Made by a program: the position numbers and the translations under genes | Notes under the pieces: model-generated | Seen by the model: the letters and a program-made list of their open reading frames with translations, nothing else | The model's database searches: none | What the model was told of the DNA's origin: nothing | Virus record (IMG/VR): IMGVR_UViG_3300044910_000908 | Coordinates: 17,068-81,067 of that record | Reading direction: 5' to 3' (one strand) | DNA length: 64,000 nt | Source of the DNA: a virus | In this document: positions 33,190 to 40,519 of the stretch, in pieces | Layout: every line of letters begins with the position of its first letter | How positions within the stretch are numbered: the first letter of the stretch is position 1

Positions 33190-35049
33190 TTATTTTTTAA
33201 AACCTTTTAGAGAAGTTGCATTTTCAGCATTATTGTGATTTGCTGATTTACCAGGTGCTGCTTGGTCGCCGTTACCATGGCCGTTATTATCATGTTTTGA
33301 GTCATGGTCATTATCATGATGATTTTTATATTCATGATGATTTTCTTTATGACCACCAGTACTTACTGAAGGTTGATTAACATAAACTATTTTTTCGATT
33401 ACTCTATCTACTGGAACTTCGATATATGTTTCAACAATTCTATCTACTGGAACTTCAACCAAAACTTCTTTAATAACCACTTTCATTTGAGCTTCAATTA
33501 ATGCTGCTTGTGTATCACTCAATGTTGTTTGACTAGATACCAAATCAGTTGAACACATTTTCAAATTAGTTGAAAGATTGCCATTATTAAATTCACTATT
33601 TACCAAATCACTTGATACTTTAGCTAATGAAGTTTCTGTTGTTGTTAATTGATTTTGCAATGCAGCTAATTGTGCTTTCAATGCTGCATTTTCTGCATTC
33701 AAATCAGTTTCAACTTGTCTTAAACTTGCAAGTTGAGTATCTTCTGCACCAACTTCACAACTATAAGGATCAGCAGCTGTATCAATACATTGTTTGATTT
33801 TCAGAACTACTGGGTCTACCCAACTTAGCAAGCTAATATCATTAGAAAGTTGATATTCTACTGAAGCAATTGTTCCATTATTTACTAGTGAAGCATTAGG
33901 GAAAGCATGTTTTTCAACAAAGCTATCATCACCTAATTGACCAGAAGAAGCAGCTCCAATACTATGATAACCACGACTACTTACAACAGTGAATGTTTCA
34001 TTACTAGCACCTACATATTGAACATTAGTTCCAGCTTCTTGGACTGGTGTAGCATAATCAGTTCTAAGATAACCACCTGAACCGATATAATTATGCCATC
34101 CCCAAGCACTTACAGAACCATTATTGTTGATTGCGAATGCTCCATTATTTGAACCAACTACAAAATCAACTCCAAATGCTCCTTGAACTTTAACTAATGA
34201 AGGATTACCAGCTTTACCAACATCAACATTAATCCAACCTGATTGATAAACATCTCCATTAGTTGTAACAATGTAACCCATACTTGCACCAACTGCAACA
34301 GCTTTAGCAACAACATTTGGTACTTTTACTGGTGTAACAACATCATCAAAGTTTCCTAAACCTAATTGACCTTTATCATTATGACCCCAAACATAAACAG
34401 AACCATCTGAACTTAAAGCTCTGAAATGTTCAAGATTAACTAGTGGATTAGTTGTTTGACCTTTGCCTGCAAATCTATAACCAGCCGCGATTGATGTGAT
34501 ATTTTCTGGAAGATTTGCAACAACTGTTGGAGTATGAGATGTGTTAAAATCCCATTCATAAACAACTCCTGAACCTTTAACATCACCTTCTTTCAGCATT
34601 AACATTTTAGTGCCACCAACTGCAACATCAATAACACCAGAGATGTTAACAGCTTGTGGAACAGTTGAAACATAGCTATCAGTTGGAGTGCCTTGAACTA
34701 GATTAGATACTGCACCCCAGAAGTAGACTGAACCATCTTCTTTTAATGCAACTGAGCGATTACCTGCAGCTGCAACATATTTTACACCAACCAGACCAGT
34801 ATGAACTGGAACTTTATATTTCACGTCTCTGTTCATTAAGAATGAACCACCTGAGTAGATAGGTTCTCTTGAAGCCATCGCACCTACTTGATTTAGTCTA
34901 TTATTACCTGCGGCATAGACATCGCCACTATCATTTACAAATACGTTATGATTAAATCCACCTGCAACTTTTGTTTGAATTGCTTGTGCATTCATTGAGA
35001 AGGTAGCAACGATTGCAGCTACCAATACTTTATTATATGTTGTTTTCAT
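33190..35049 (-). CDS. Secreted RCC1-repeat beta-propeller protein with coiled coil
   Basis: 619 aa. Signal peptide with cleavage after MNAQA (about residue 23). Residues about 25-385 hold RCC1/ATS1-type repeats, seen as GDVYAAGNNRLNQVG, GSVYFWGAV, GSVYVWGHNDKGQLGLG and similar. A coiled coil follows (about 435-520), then a repeat with PVDRIVETYIEVPVDRVIEKI, and a His/Asn/Asp-rich tail ending TSLKGFKK. An exported propeller of this kind is unusual for a phage. It may act in the periplasm, on the cell surface, or be an adhesin (inference). It has its own early promoter and terminator, so it is a stand-alone unit. RBS GAGGAGAAATACC. Confidence 0.85.
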   Translation of the reverse strand: MKTTYNKVLVAAIVATFSMNAQAIQTKVAGGFNHNVFVNDSGDVYAAGNNRLNQVGAMASREPIYSGGSFLMNRDVKYKVPVHTGLVGVKYVAAAGNRSVALKEDGSVYFWGAVSNLVQGTPTDSYVSTVPQAVNISGVIDVAVGGTKMLMLKEGDVKGSGVVYEWDFNTSHTPTVVANLPENITSIAAGYRFAGKGQTTNPLVNLEHFRALSSDGSVYVWGHNDKGQLGLGNFDDVVTPVKVPNVVAKAVAVGASMGYIVTTNGDVYQSGWINVDVGKAGNPSLVKVQGAFGVDFVVGSNNGAFAINNNGSVSAWGWHNYIGSGGYLRTDYATPVQEAGTNVQYVGASNETFTVVSSRGYHSIGAASSGQLGDDSFVEKHAFPNASLVNNGTIASVEYQLSNDISLLSWVDPVVLKIKQCIDTAADPYSCEVGAEDTQLASLRQVETDLNAENAALKAQLAALQNQLTTTETSLAKVSSDLVNSEFNNGNLSTNLKMCSTDLVSSQTTLSDTQAALIEAQMKVVIKEVLVEVPVDRIVETYIEVPVDRVIEKIVYVNQPSVSTGGHKENHHEYKNHHDNDHDSKHDNNGHGNGDQAAPGKSANHNNAENATSLKGFKK

Positions 35050-35108
35050 GGTATTTCTCCTCGGTTAATCTCATCGGATTTATATTCGTTCTTTCTGAAT
35101 ATGGTTAT

Positions 35109-35136
35109 ACTATATACCTTTTGGACAAAATGTAAA
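35109..35136 (-). promoter_or_regulatory. Early promoter, RCC1-like gene
   Basis: TTTACA, 16-bp spacer, TATAGT reading leftward. Confidence 0.65.
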
Positions 35137-35157
35137 CAGAAATTTATGTTAACTACA

Positions 35158-35334
35158 TTACACTTTAATACATTCAAAACTAGCTGAAATATCCGAATTA
35201 CTTTTCTTAATTAATTCAACAATTTGAGTTCCACCAACTTGACATAATTCATTTGAATGAAATTCTTGCTGCATTAAATCAACATTGGTATTAAATTTTC
35301 CAGCTAATACATAAAAGACAATTAATACATACAT
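35158..35334 (-). CDS. Small probably exported peptide, 58 aa
   Basis: Starts MYVLIVFYVLAGKFN behind a strong GAGGAG; hydrophobic N-terminus, then a soluble part with two cysteines. May be a short secreted protein. It is the last gene of the membrane-peptide group. Confidence 0.6.
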   Translation of the reverse strand: MYVLIVFYVLAGKFNTNVDLMQQEFHSNELCQVGGTQIVELIKKSNSDISASFECIKV

Positions 35335-35340
35335 TTTTTA

Positions 35341-35526
35341 TTACTCCTCAGCATAACACTTATAACCAAACCATTTACATGTAAATGATATGGGATCTTT
35401 TTCTTGGATAACTGATTGATTATCAGATGATGGTTCTTTTTCTGATAATAAGAAATGACTAATTAATGGAGGACCTAACACAAATCCTAATAAAAAAATA
35501 ATCATATATTTCATAAAACTATCCAT
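35341..35526 (-). CDS. Single-pass membrane protein, 61 aa
   Basis: Start at MDSFMKYM behind AAAGGAGAATTAAAT. One TM helix (MIIFLLGFVLGPPLISHFLL), then a Ser/Glu-rich segment and a C-terminal CKWFGYKC pair that could form a disulphide outside the membrane. Confidence 0.6.
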   Translation of the reverse strand: MDSFMKYMIIFLLGFVLGPPLISHFLLSEKEPSSDNQSVIQEKDPISFTCKWFGYKCYAEE

Positions 35527-35539
35527 ATTTAATTCTCCT

Positions 35540-35752
35540 TTATATGTTAGAGCATTTAACGCCAACTCCTTGGTCACTAATAATTTGTTGATCTATTCCA
35601 TTTGGTTCATAAGAAAATAAATAACCACCTTTGCAAACAGTATTATTTGCTTGACCAGGAACTGTTATTCCAAACATTGGTAATGCAATTGAAGTTAAAA
35701 TTCCTACAATAGCAATAACAATCATCAATTCTATTAATGTAAAACCTTTCAT
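35540..35752 (-). CDS. Type IV pilin-like protein with prepilin peptidase motif
   Basis: 70 aa. MKG-FTLIELMIVIAIVGIL is a textbook type IV prepilin N-terminus: short basic leader, Gly before Phe+1, Glu+5 and a hydrophobic helix. The globular part is only about 45 residues, with two cysteines (NTVCKGG and GVKCSNI) like the disulphide-bounded D region of pilins. It is far shorter than host pilins, so it may be a pseudopilin that interferes with host pili. RBS GAGGAAGTTAAATA. Confidence 0.8.
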   Translation of the reverse strand: MKGFTLIELMIVIAIVGILTSIALPMFGITVPGQANNTVCKGGYLFSYEPNGIDQQIISDQGVGVKCSNI

Positions 35753-35937
35753 TATTTAACTTCCTCTAATTGTAATCTATCAAAAAATAAAATCCATATT
35801 CTAATAAAACCTATTAGATAAGGAACAACAATAAAACATCCAACTGAAAATATACTGTTAACAAAAATTAAATATATCATCCATAAAACTGTTAACAAAA
35901 ATGTCATTGTTAAACTATCATGTAATAAAGTTTTCAT
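35752..35937 (-). CDS. Membrane protein, 61 aa, next to the pilin-like gene
   Basis: Start at MKTLLHDSLT behind GGGGAATAGTC; two or three hydrophobic segments (MTFLLTVLWMIYLIFV, VGCFIVVPYLIGFI). Its stop codon overlaps the pilin-like start by 1 bp, so the two are probably made together. Confidence 0.6.
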   Translation of the reverse strand: MKTLLHDSLTMTFLLTVLWMIYLIFVNSIFSVGCFIVVPYLIGFIRIWILFFDRLQLEEVK

Positions 35938-35977
35938 GACTATTCCCCAAATCTGTTTTTCTTCTGAATATGGTAAT

Positions 35978-36006
35978 ATCATAATACTTTATTTCTGAAA
36001 AGTAAA
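35978..36006 (-). promoter_or_regulatory. Early promoter, membrane-peptide/pilin group
   Basis: TTTACT, 17-bp spacer, TATGAT reading leftward, 41 bp upstream of the 61-aa membrane protein. Confidence 0.65.
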
Positions 36007-36021
36007 TAATTAAAAAAGTAT

Positions 36022-36192
36022 CTACTTATCAGATTTTTTATATTGTTTACACTCTTCTTTAGGTTTATCTTCAAACATATAACACCAATTACGTGTTGAA
36101 TAATTTAATTTATAATATTCACAATTAGAACATTGTTCTGGAACTTCTTCAAATAACGAAAAAGATAATTCTTCAAAAACTTTATTGCTCAT
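36022..36192 (-). CDS. Small cysteine-containing protein, 56 aa
   Basis: Acidic start MSNKVFEEL after GGAGATGATGAT, then CSNC at 21-24, C37 and C48, a possible zinc site. No family recognised. First gene behind the early promoter at 36220-36248. Confidence 0.6.
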   Translation of the reverse strand: MSNKVFEELSFSLFEEVPEQCSNCEYYKLNYSTRNWCYMFEDKPKEECKQYKKSDK

Positions 36193-36219
36193 ATCATCAT
36201 CTCCAAATACTATAAATTT

Positions 36220-36248
36220 ATTATATCATAAAAAGATAAAAAAGTAAA
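36220..36248 (-). promoter_or_regulatory. Early promoter
   Basis: TTTACT, 17-bp spacer ending TGA, TATAAT reading leftward. Confidence 0.75.
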
Positions 36249-37058
36249 TTAAATTTTTTCAATTTTTTCAATAGATTGTGGTCTTATATTGGTTAGTGTA
36301 TATATTCCATTATCATAATTAGGGTCTCTAAAGAACCTCTGAACTTGTGGTAAATCTTTTACTGAAATTGTAATTAAGAACCACTCAACTTCTTTCCCTG
36401 TCCTAATGTCAATATCTTGTTTATTTTTATTTGCTGCATATTTTAATTGTTTAATTAAAATATTTCTAACAACTTCTTCTGAAATAGCTAAATATATACG
36501 TTCAGGATGATTTGCTAATTTAGAATGTGTTTTAGGAACTAATCCAATTGTTCTAATTTTTTCAATATATTTGGAATTAGTAATATGATATAAAAATTCA
36601 GGAGCAAATTTCATATCTAATTCTATATCATATTTTGCTTCAAGATTGATCTCAATGTACTTAACTTTATCAAATTCTTTCAATGAATTCAATATTTTTT
36701 CAACAGAAATTGTTTTTCCTAATTGAAAAATTTCTCTTTTATTTTTATCATAAGCTTCATATAAAGAAATAAACCAACCATAATAGTTAGCTAATTTAAA
36801 AATTCCAGAAATTAAATCTTCATCTATCTTATTACTTTCGCATATAATACAAATTGTATTAGCTTCTCCAAATTTAGAATATTGCTTTTTGAATTTAAGA
36901 AAATCCCATTTTCGTAATAATCCAGAAATTGTAGAACTAATTGGATATGTTCTTATTAAACTTTCATTTAATAAAAGCTCCTCCTTATAAAATTCTTTAA
37001 ATTTTTTAAAGTGTTTAATACCTTCATCTTCATTAATAGTTATAGTTGGCCATTCCAT
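36249..37058 (-). CDS. ADP-ribosyltransferase-fold-like protein
   Basis: 269 aa. The C-terminal half carries FLYHITNSKYIEKIRTIGL (155-173), HPERIYLAI (184-192) and a terminal NGIYTLTNIRPQSIEKI (250-266). The Y-H-x-T start, following I-x-x-x-GL and the late P-x-x-I motif are those of ART-fold proteins such as Tpt1/KptA and DarT, which use NAD. The N-terminal 150 residues are unassigned. Which substrate, and whether it is active, cannot be told from sequence. NAD or ADP-ribose genes lie within 4 kb. Confidence 0.5.
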   Translation of the reverse strand: MEWPTITINEDEGIKHFKKFKEFYKEELLLNESLIRTYPISSTISGLLRKWDFLKFKKQYSKFGEANTICIICESNKIDEDLISGIFKLANYYGWFISLYEAYDKNKREIFQLGKTISVEKILNSLKEFDKVKYIEINLEAKYDIELDMKFAPEFLYHITNSKYIEKIRTIGLVPKTHSKLANHPERIYLAISEEVVRNILIKQLKYAANKNKQDIDIRTGKEVEWFLITISVKDLPQVQRFFRDPNYDNGIYTLTNIRPQSIEKIEKI

Positions 37059-37081
37059 AATATGTTTAATCTCTATTTGCG

Positions 37082-37585
37082 TTAAGTTAATATATGAGCT
37101 GATCCTGCGTTAAAATAAAGATATTCTATTTCAATATTATTAAGATGTCTAGACATTTCTCCAGTAAATCTTTTAATTAATAATACATCATATGGACCAA
37201 AATCAGATAATTCCCAAGAACGAAAATTAGCAATAGCATTCAATTTATTATTTCTAATTAAAAATTGTAATGATGATAAACATGAAGGAGAGTAAGCATT
37301 TCCTAAAAATTGAATAATCGCTCTTCTAGAAAAATTATCTTTTAATAATTCTACTGTGCATTTTGGTAATCCTTTAGACCACCAAAAACTATAATTATTA
37401 TATCTTTCAGTATCTTTGTATTCTAAAACTTGATTTATTTCTTGATAATGTTTATCTTCCCAATCAAAATAATAATTAATACTTTCATATCTAAAAGCAA
37501 TAGAAAAATTAATTATTTCTGAATAATTAGGATTTAATATTGAAGGTTCTAATGAATTAAATTGCTCAATTAAAATATTTGTCAT
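37082..37585 (-). CDS. Unknown protein, 167 aa
   Basis: Soluble and aromatic-rich (YYFDWEDKHYQEINQVL). No clear RBS precedes its ATG. Not recognised. It lies downstream of the structured element at 37611-37730. Confidence 0.55.
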   Translation of the reverse strand: MTNILIEQFNSLEPSILNPNYSEIINFSIAFRYESINYYFDWEDKHYQEINQVLEYKDTERYNNYSFWWSKGLPKCTVELLKDNFSRRAIIQFLGNAYSPSCLSSLQFLIRNNKLNAIANFRSWELSDFGPYDVLLIKRFTGEMSRHLNNIEIEYLYFNAGSAHILT

Positions 37586-37610
37586 TATTATAAAATTTTA
37601 TCAAAAAAAT

Positions 37611-37730
37611 ATTTATTCTTCCCTTTATGTAAGTAGATGATTTCCTCAATCACTCTAATCTCAAGGCCTTGATAGCATGAGGTGTTTTTCCAAAACAGGT
37701 TTTTAGAACTTAAAAAAGAGAAGAATAAAT
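37611..37730 (-). ncRNA. Structured element, possible small RNA with terminator
   Basis: An 11-bp perfect stem (ATTTATTCTTC at 37611-37621 with GAAGAATAAAT at 37720-37730) closes a 98-nt region that contains a 12-bp palindrome TCAAGGCCTTGA and a hairpin TGATT-GAGGA-AATCA (minus strand). Read leftward the closing stem is followed by ATTTTTTTG, a U-run. It is in a gap between two genes and may be a structured RNA or an elaborate terminator. Confidence 0.45.
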
Positions 37731-37735
37731 CAAAA

Positions 37736-38245
37736 CTAAAGTAAATTATAAGTCATATTAAATTCAGATCTTGCGATTCGATATACTTCATCATCAGTTA
37801 CTATGAGAGCATCACCTTCTTTTACTGTCATCGGTTCATTCCATACCGCCATAAACATAATGCTAATAGGTTTATTATTTACTCCAACTTTAGTAAGTAT
37901 AATTTCACCAACACTTGCAGCTTTTGCTAAAACTGTTAAATGCTTTTGACACAAAACTGTTTGCTGATTTTTTGCAAATTCAAAAAATTCCTGCTGTGAA
38001 TAAATTCCTCGTGGTTCCAATTGAGATTTAAGTTCTTCAGTCCAAAAGAAAACATTTCTAGCTTCAGGTTTAACTTTATAAACTGTCCATTCACCTAAAT
38101 TTTCAACAGGAATTTCATCGTATAATTTAGGAAATTTATTTGCTTTTACCAAATATTGTTCAGCTGGTGTATTATTATCATTACGAGCAACAACCATATC
38201 ACCTTCTTCTGCAGGACTTGATTTTGTTTCAATTTCTGTATTCAT
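37736..38245 (-). CDS. PGDYE-like phage protein, 169 aa
   Basis: The C-terminal part KPISIMFMAVWNEPMTVKEGDALIVTDDEVYRIARSEFNMTY follows the pattern of the PGDYE domain found in many phage proteins (KPIPV, EG, GD, E-x-Y, F-x-x-TY). The N-terminal half has EWTVYKVKPEA. Role unknown. RBS AGGATAAAAC. Confidence 0.55.
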   Translation of the reverse strand: MNTEIETKSSPAEEGDMVVARNDNNTPAEQYLVKANKFPKLYDEIPVENLGEWTVYKVKPEARNVFFWTEELKSQLEPRGIYSQQEFFEFAKNQQTVLCQKHLTVLAKAASVGEIILTKVGVNNKPISIMFMAVWNEPMTVKEGDALIVTDDEVYRIARSEFNMTYNLL

Positions 38246-38260
38246 GTTTTATCCTAAAAA

Positions 38261-38659
38261 TTATTTAGCTAGTGAAAATTGTTTCAATGCAATTAAAAAT
38301 TGTTTTTCTTCATTTGACAATTCCGTATCTTCTATAATTCCAATAATTTCATCATGTCCATATAACCTTTCAGGAACAATGACTCCAATACTTGTTAATG
38401 CATTACCAATTCCAGGTTCGTTAAATGTATCAAATGGCAAACCTGATTTTTTCACAAGTTCGAGAAAACTTACTAAATGTTCTGTCATACCACCATTCAA
38501 AACAATCATAGTTTTGAAATTATCAGCCCAATCATGTAATGCATATTGAAGTGCATCTTGTTTTTGATATTTTCTAAACAATTCATGAACAACATGAGCT
38601 GCTTGAATACCGTTTTGAATGCTTGATAGATACATGTTATTGATAAAATATGCTCTCAT
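38261..38659 (-). CDS. Second PTH2-fold-like protein, divergent
   Basis: 132 aa from MRAYFINN behind TTTGGAGAATAAAAACA. SSIQNGIQAAHVVHEL is in the place of the GKxAAQxAHA helix, WADNFKTMIVLNGG matches the central strand, and PGIGNALTSIGVIVPERL the C-terminal strand. The catalytic-type residues of PTH2 are only partly kept, so it may bind tRNA without hydrolysing peptidyl-tRNA. See the closer PTH2 at 16089-16484. Confidence 0.5.
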   Translation of the reverse strand: MRAYFINNMYLSSIQNGIQAAHVVHELFRKYQKQDALQYALHDWADNFKTMIVLNGGMTEHLVSFLELVKKSGLPFDTFNEPGIGNALTSIGVIVPERLYGHDEIIGIIEDTELSNEEKQFLIALKQFSLAK

Positions 38660-38664
38660 TGTTT

Positions 38665-38946
38665 TTATTCTCCAAAAATATTTAAATCGTTTGCTATTTC
38701 TAATAATATATCTCCATGACACCTTTGAGGTGCGCAAAAACATACTAAGTTCTTATTCTTTAATTCTTTCATTGCAAGCGTTATTAGTTCAGGATGTTCA
38801 TTTAAATAATTTTCATATTTTTCTATCACTTCATCTCGTGAACCATCTTTCCCAATAACAAAAGGATTTCCAAATTTACTTCCTCTCCCAATATAAACAT
38901 CATCTTTAGAAATGACATCTTTATGTTTGTTTAAAACTCTACACAT
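38665..38946 (-). CDS. DUF4326-family protein
   Basis: 93 aa. GRGSKFGNPFVIGKDGSRDEVIEKY and ELKNKNLVCFCAPQRCHGDILLEIAN are characteristic of DUF4326, a small family common in phages and thought to handle nucleotides or ADP-ribose-related substrates. Cys and His in CFCAPQRCHGD are the likely site. It lies beside sirtuin and NADAR genes. Confidence 0.75.
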   Translation of the reverse strand: MCRVLNKHKDVISKDDVYIGRGSKFGNPFVIGKDGSRDEVIEKYENYLNEHPELITLAMKELKNKNLVCFCAPQRCHGDILLEIANDLNIFGE

Positions 38947-39118
38947 TTTCTATTAATTGTTTAATCTCTTTACGAGAAATTTCTTTTCCATTTAATCTGA
39001 ATTCATCTGAGGCCATACCCCATTTTCCATGAGAAGTGTATAAAAACATACCAGTAAATTCGTCAATAAAAAGATTATGGGTTTCAAAATATTGTTTTAA
39101 TTCAGTAAGTGAATGCAT
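38939..39118 (-). CDS. Small unknown protein, 59 aa
   Basis: Starts MHSLTELKQYFETHN behind GGAGATATTACG and overlaps the DUF4326 gene by 8 bp. Contains FLYTSHGKWGMASDEFRL, a short beta-rich segment. First gene after the early promoter at 39151-39179. Confidence 0.6.
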   Translation of the reverse strand: MHSLTELKQYFETHNLFIDEFTGMFLYTSHGKWGMASDEFRLNGKEISRKEIKQLIENV

Positions 39119-39150
39119 CGTAATATCTCCAAGTCATCAAATTTAGAATA

Positions 39151-39179
39151 ATTATATATTAGTTTGTTAAAAAAGTAAA
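39151..39179 (-). promoter_or_regulatory. Early promoter
   Basis: TTTACT, 17-bp spacer, TATAAT reading leftward. Confidence 0.75.
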
Positions 39180-39195
39180 ATTTATTTTCATCACT

Positions 39196-39249
39196 CCGCT
39201 ATTCTTTTCAAAAATCGTAATGGGCTTGATGAATGAAAGTGAATAGCGG
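39196..39249 (+). terminator. GC-rich hairpin with plus-strand U-run
   Basis: 9-bp stem CCGCTATTC / GAATAGCGG with a 36-nt loop, in a gap after the sirtuin gene. Only on the plus strand is it followed by TTTTTCTTC, although no plus-strand gene is known here. On the minus strand no T-run follows, so its orientation is unclear. Confidence 0.4.
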
Positions 39250-39286
39250 TTTTTCTTCTTTATTTAAAATTCTTGCAGCTTCTTTT

Positions 39287-40021
39287 TTACTTAGAAAACT
39301 TAGCCATTATTTGAGCTACTGCAATAGGAACAGTTGCTGAACCTCTTCCTCTAAAACAAGTATAAAGTTCTTCAAATTTATATCTTAAATCAGTATATGC
39401 TGGAGTTGGATTACATTCATAAATTTTAGCCATATTTGAAGCAGCATTTCTAACTAAATTAGCGGCTGGCCATACTTGACCACTAGTCCCAACTACTAAC
39501 ATAACTAATGAATTATCAGCTGCAGTTTCTGCTAATTTAAAATCTTGCTCATTTAAATCTTCTCCAAACCAAACCACATTAACTCGCATATTAGCACCAC
39601 AACAAGAACATATAGGAACTTCTGCTAATTCCCAATATTCTGCTTCATTAGTAGTATATTCGCAAGTTTGACATCTTAATGCTTTTAAATCTCCATGTAA
39701 TTCAATTACATTTTTTGAACCTGCTTGTTGATGAAGTCCATCAATATTTTGGGTAATTAAAAGAAAATCATGTCCTTGTTTTTCTGCCCATTCTTCTAAT
39801 TTTACTAATTCTTCATGGGCTCTATTAGGTTTAATTGTTTTAAGATTATCATATCTTTGTTTATAAAAATCCCAAACTAATTGTGGATTTTTTTGAAATC
39901 CTCTTGGAGAAGCAACATCTTCCACTCTATGATTTTCCCATAAACCATTATTATCCCTAAACGTTGGAACACCACTTTCTGCTGATACTCCTGCACCAGT
40001 AAATACTGTTATATATGACAT
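39287..40021 (-). CDS. Sirtuin (Sir2-family NAD-dependent deacylase)
   Basis: 244 aa, like bacterial CobB. GAGVSAESGVPTFR (8-21), the Y-x-x-R pair in FYKQRYDN typical of class III desuccinylase-type sirtuins, TQNIDGLHQQAGS, ELHGD with the catalytic His, zinc ligands CQTC and CSCC, VVWFGE and a GTSGQVWPAA block. It deacylates protein lysines and consumes NAD. Phage sirtuins may counter host NAD-based defences or alter host enzymes (inference). RBS AAGGAGTTATAAGAAAA. Confidence 0.92.
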   Translation of the reverse strand: MSYITVFTGAGVSAESGVPTFRDNNGLWENHRVEDVASPRGFQKNPQLVWDFYKQRYDNLKTIKPNRAHEELVKLEEWAEKQGHDFLLITQNIDGLHQQAGSKNVIELHGDLKALRCQTCEYTTNEAEYWELAEVPICSCCGANMRVNVVWFGEDLNEQDFKLAETAADNSLVMLVVGTSGQVWPAANLVRNAASNMAKIYECNPTPAYTDLRYKFEELYTCFRGRGSATVPIAVAQIMAKFSK

Positions 40022-40026
40022 TTTTC

Positions 40027-40278
40027 TTATAACTCCTTATCTAATTCAAAACATTCATTTATTGCTTTACATATAATAGGGAAAGCTCGAGGAATATATT
40101 CTATTAAAAACATTATTGAAACAAAAACATTTACTCCTGGAATGAGCGCCAAAAAAGCATTCCACATTAAATCTCTACGAGTTCTAATTGCTATACTAAG
40201 AGCAAATGCTTTATCTGTCAAAATCACCCAAATTGCTATGATGTTAATCAAGTAAGATAATGCCATTATGAAATTCAT
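40027..40278 (-). CDS. Membrane protein, 83 aa
   Basis: Two hydrophobic stretches (ALSYLINIIAIWVIL and NAFLALIPGVNVFVSIMFLIEY). RBS GAAGGTGTAAA. Overlaps the upstream membrane protein gene by 4 bp. Confidence 0.6.
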   Translation of the reverse strand: MNFIMALSYLINIIAIWVILTDKAFALSIAIRTRRDLMWNAFLALIPGVNVFVSIMFLIEYIPRAFPIICKAINECFELDKEL

Positions 40279-40505
40279 TTTACACCTTCAAAATTAATTG
40301 AGAATGGAGCATAATGGAACAATAGATACCAACAATAAACAACAAATACGTAAAATATAAGTGTCCAAAACTTAGTAGCAAAAGTATTTGGAACTCCTCC
40401 AATATTATACTGCCCAAGATTATTGACAGCAGCCAAATATCCTGCAACTACCAAATAAAGACAAATTGCCAAACAAAACAACCAACCTAATATCTGGAAA
40501 AACAT
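40275..40505 (-). CDS. Membrane protein, 76 aa
   Basis: Two hydrophobic stretches (LGWLFCLAICLYLVVAGYLA and FWTLIFYVFVVYCWYLLF). RBS TGGAGTATAAATA. Paired by overlap with the next gene, probably a two-component membrane product. Confidence 0.6.
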   Translation of the reverse strand: MFFQILGWLFCLAICLYLVVAGYLAAVNNLGQYNIGGVPNTFATKFWTLIFYVFVVYCWYLLFHYAPFSINFEGVK

Positions 40506-40519
40506 TATTTATACTCCAA

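Noticed and set aside
38244-38549. Plus-strand frame of 101 codons
   Set aside because: Antisense to the divergent PTH2-like gene, with no RBS; the PTH2-like reading explains the region.
39196-39286. A coding-like stretch after the sirtuin stop (KKEAARILNKEEKPLF)
   Set aside because: It is in a different frame from sirtuin, preceded by a stop and has no start codon, so it was not called as a gene; a frameshifted extension cannot be excluded.
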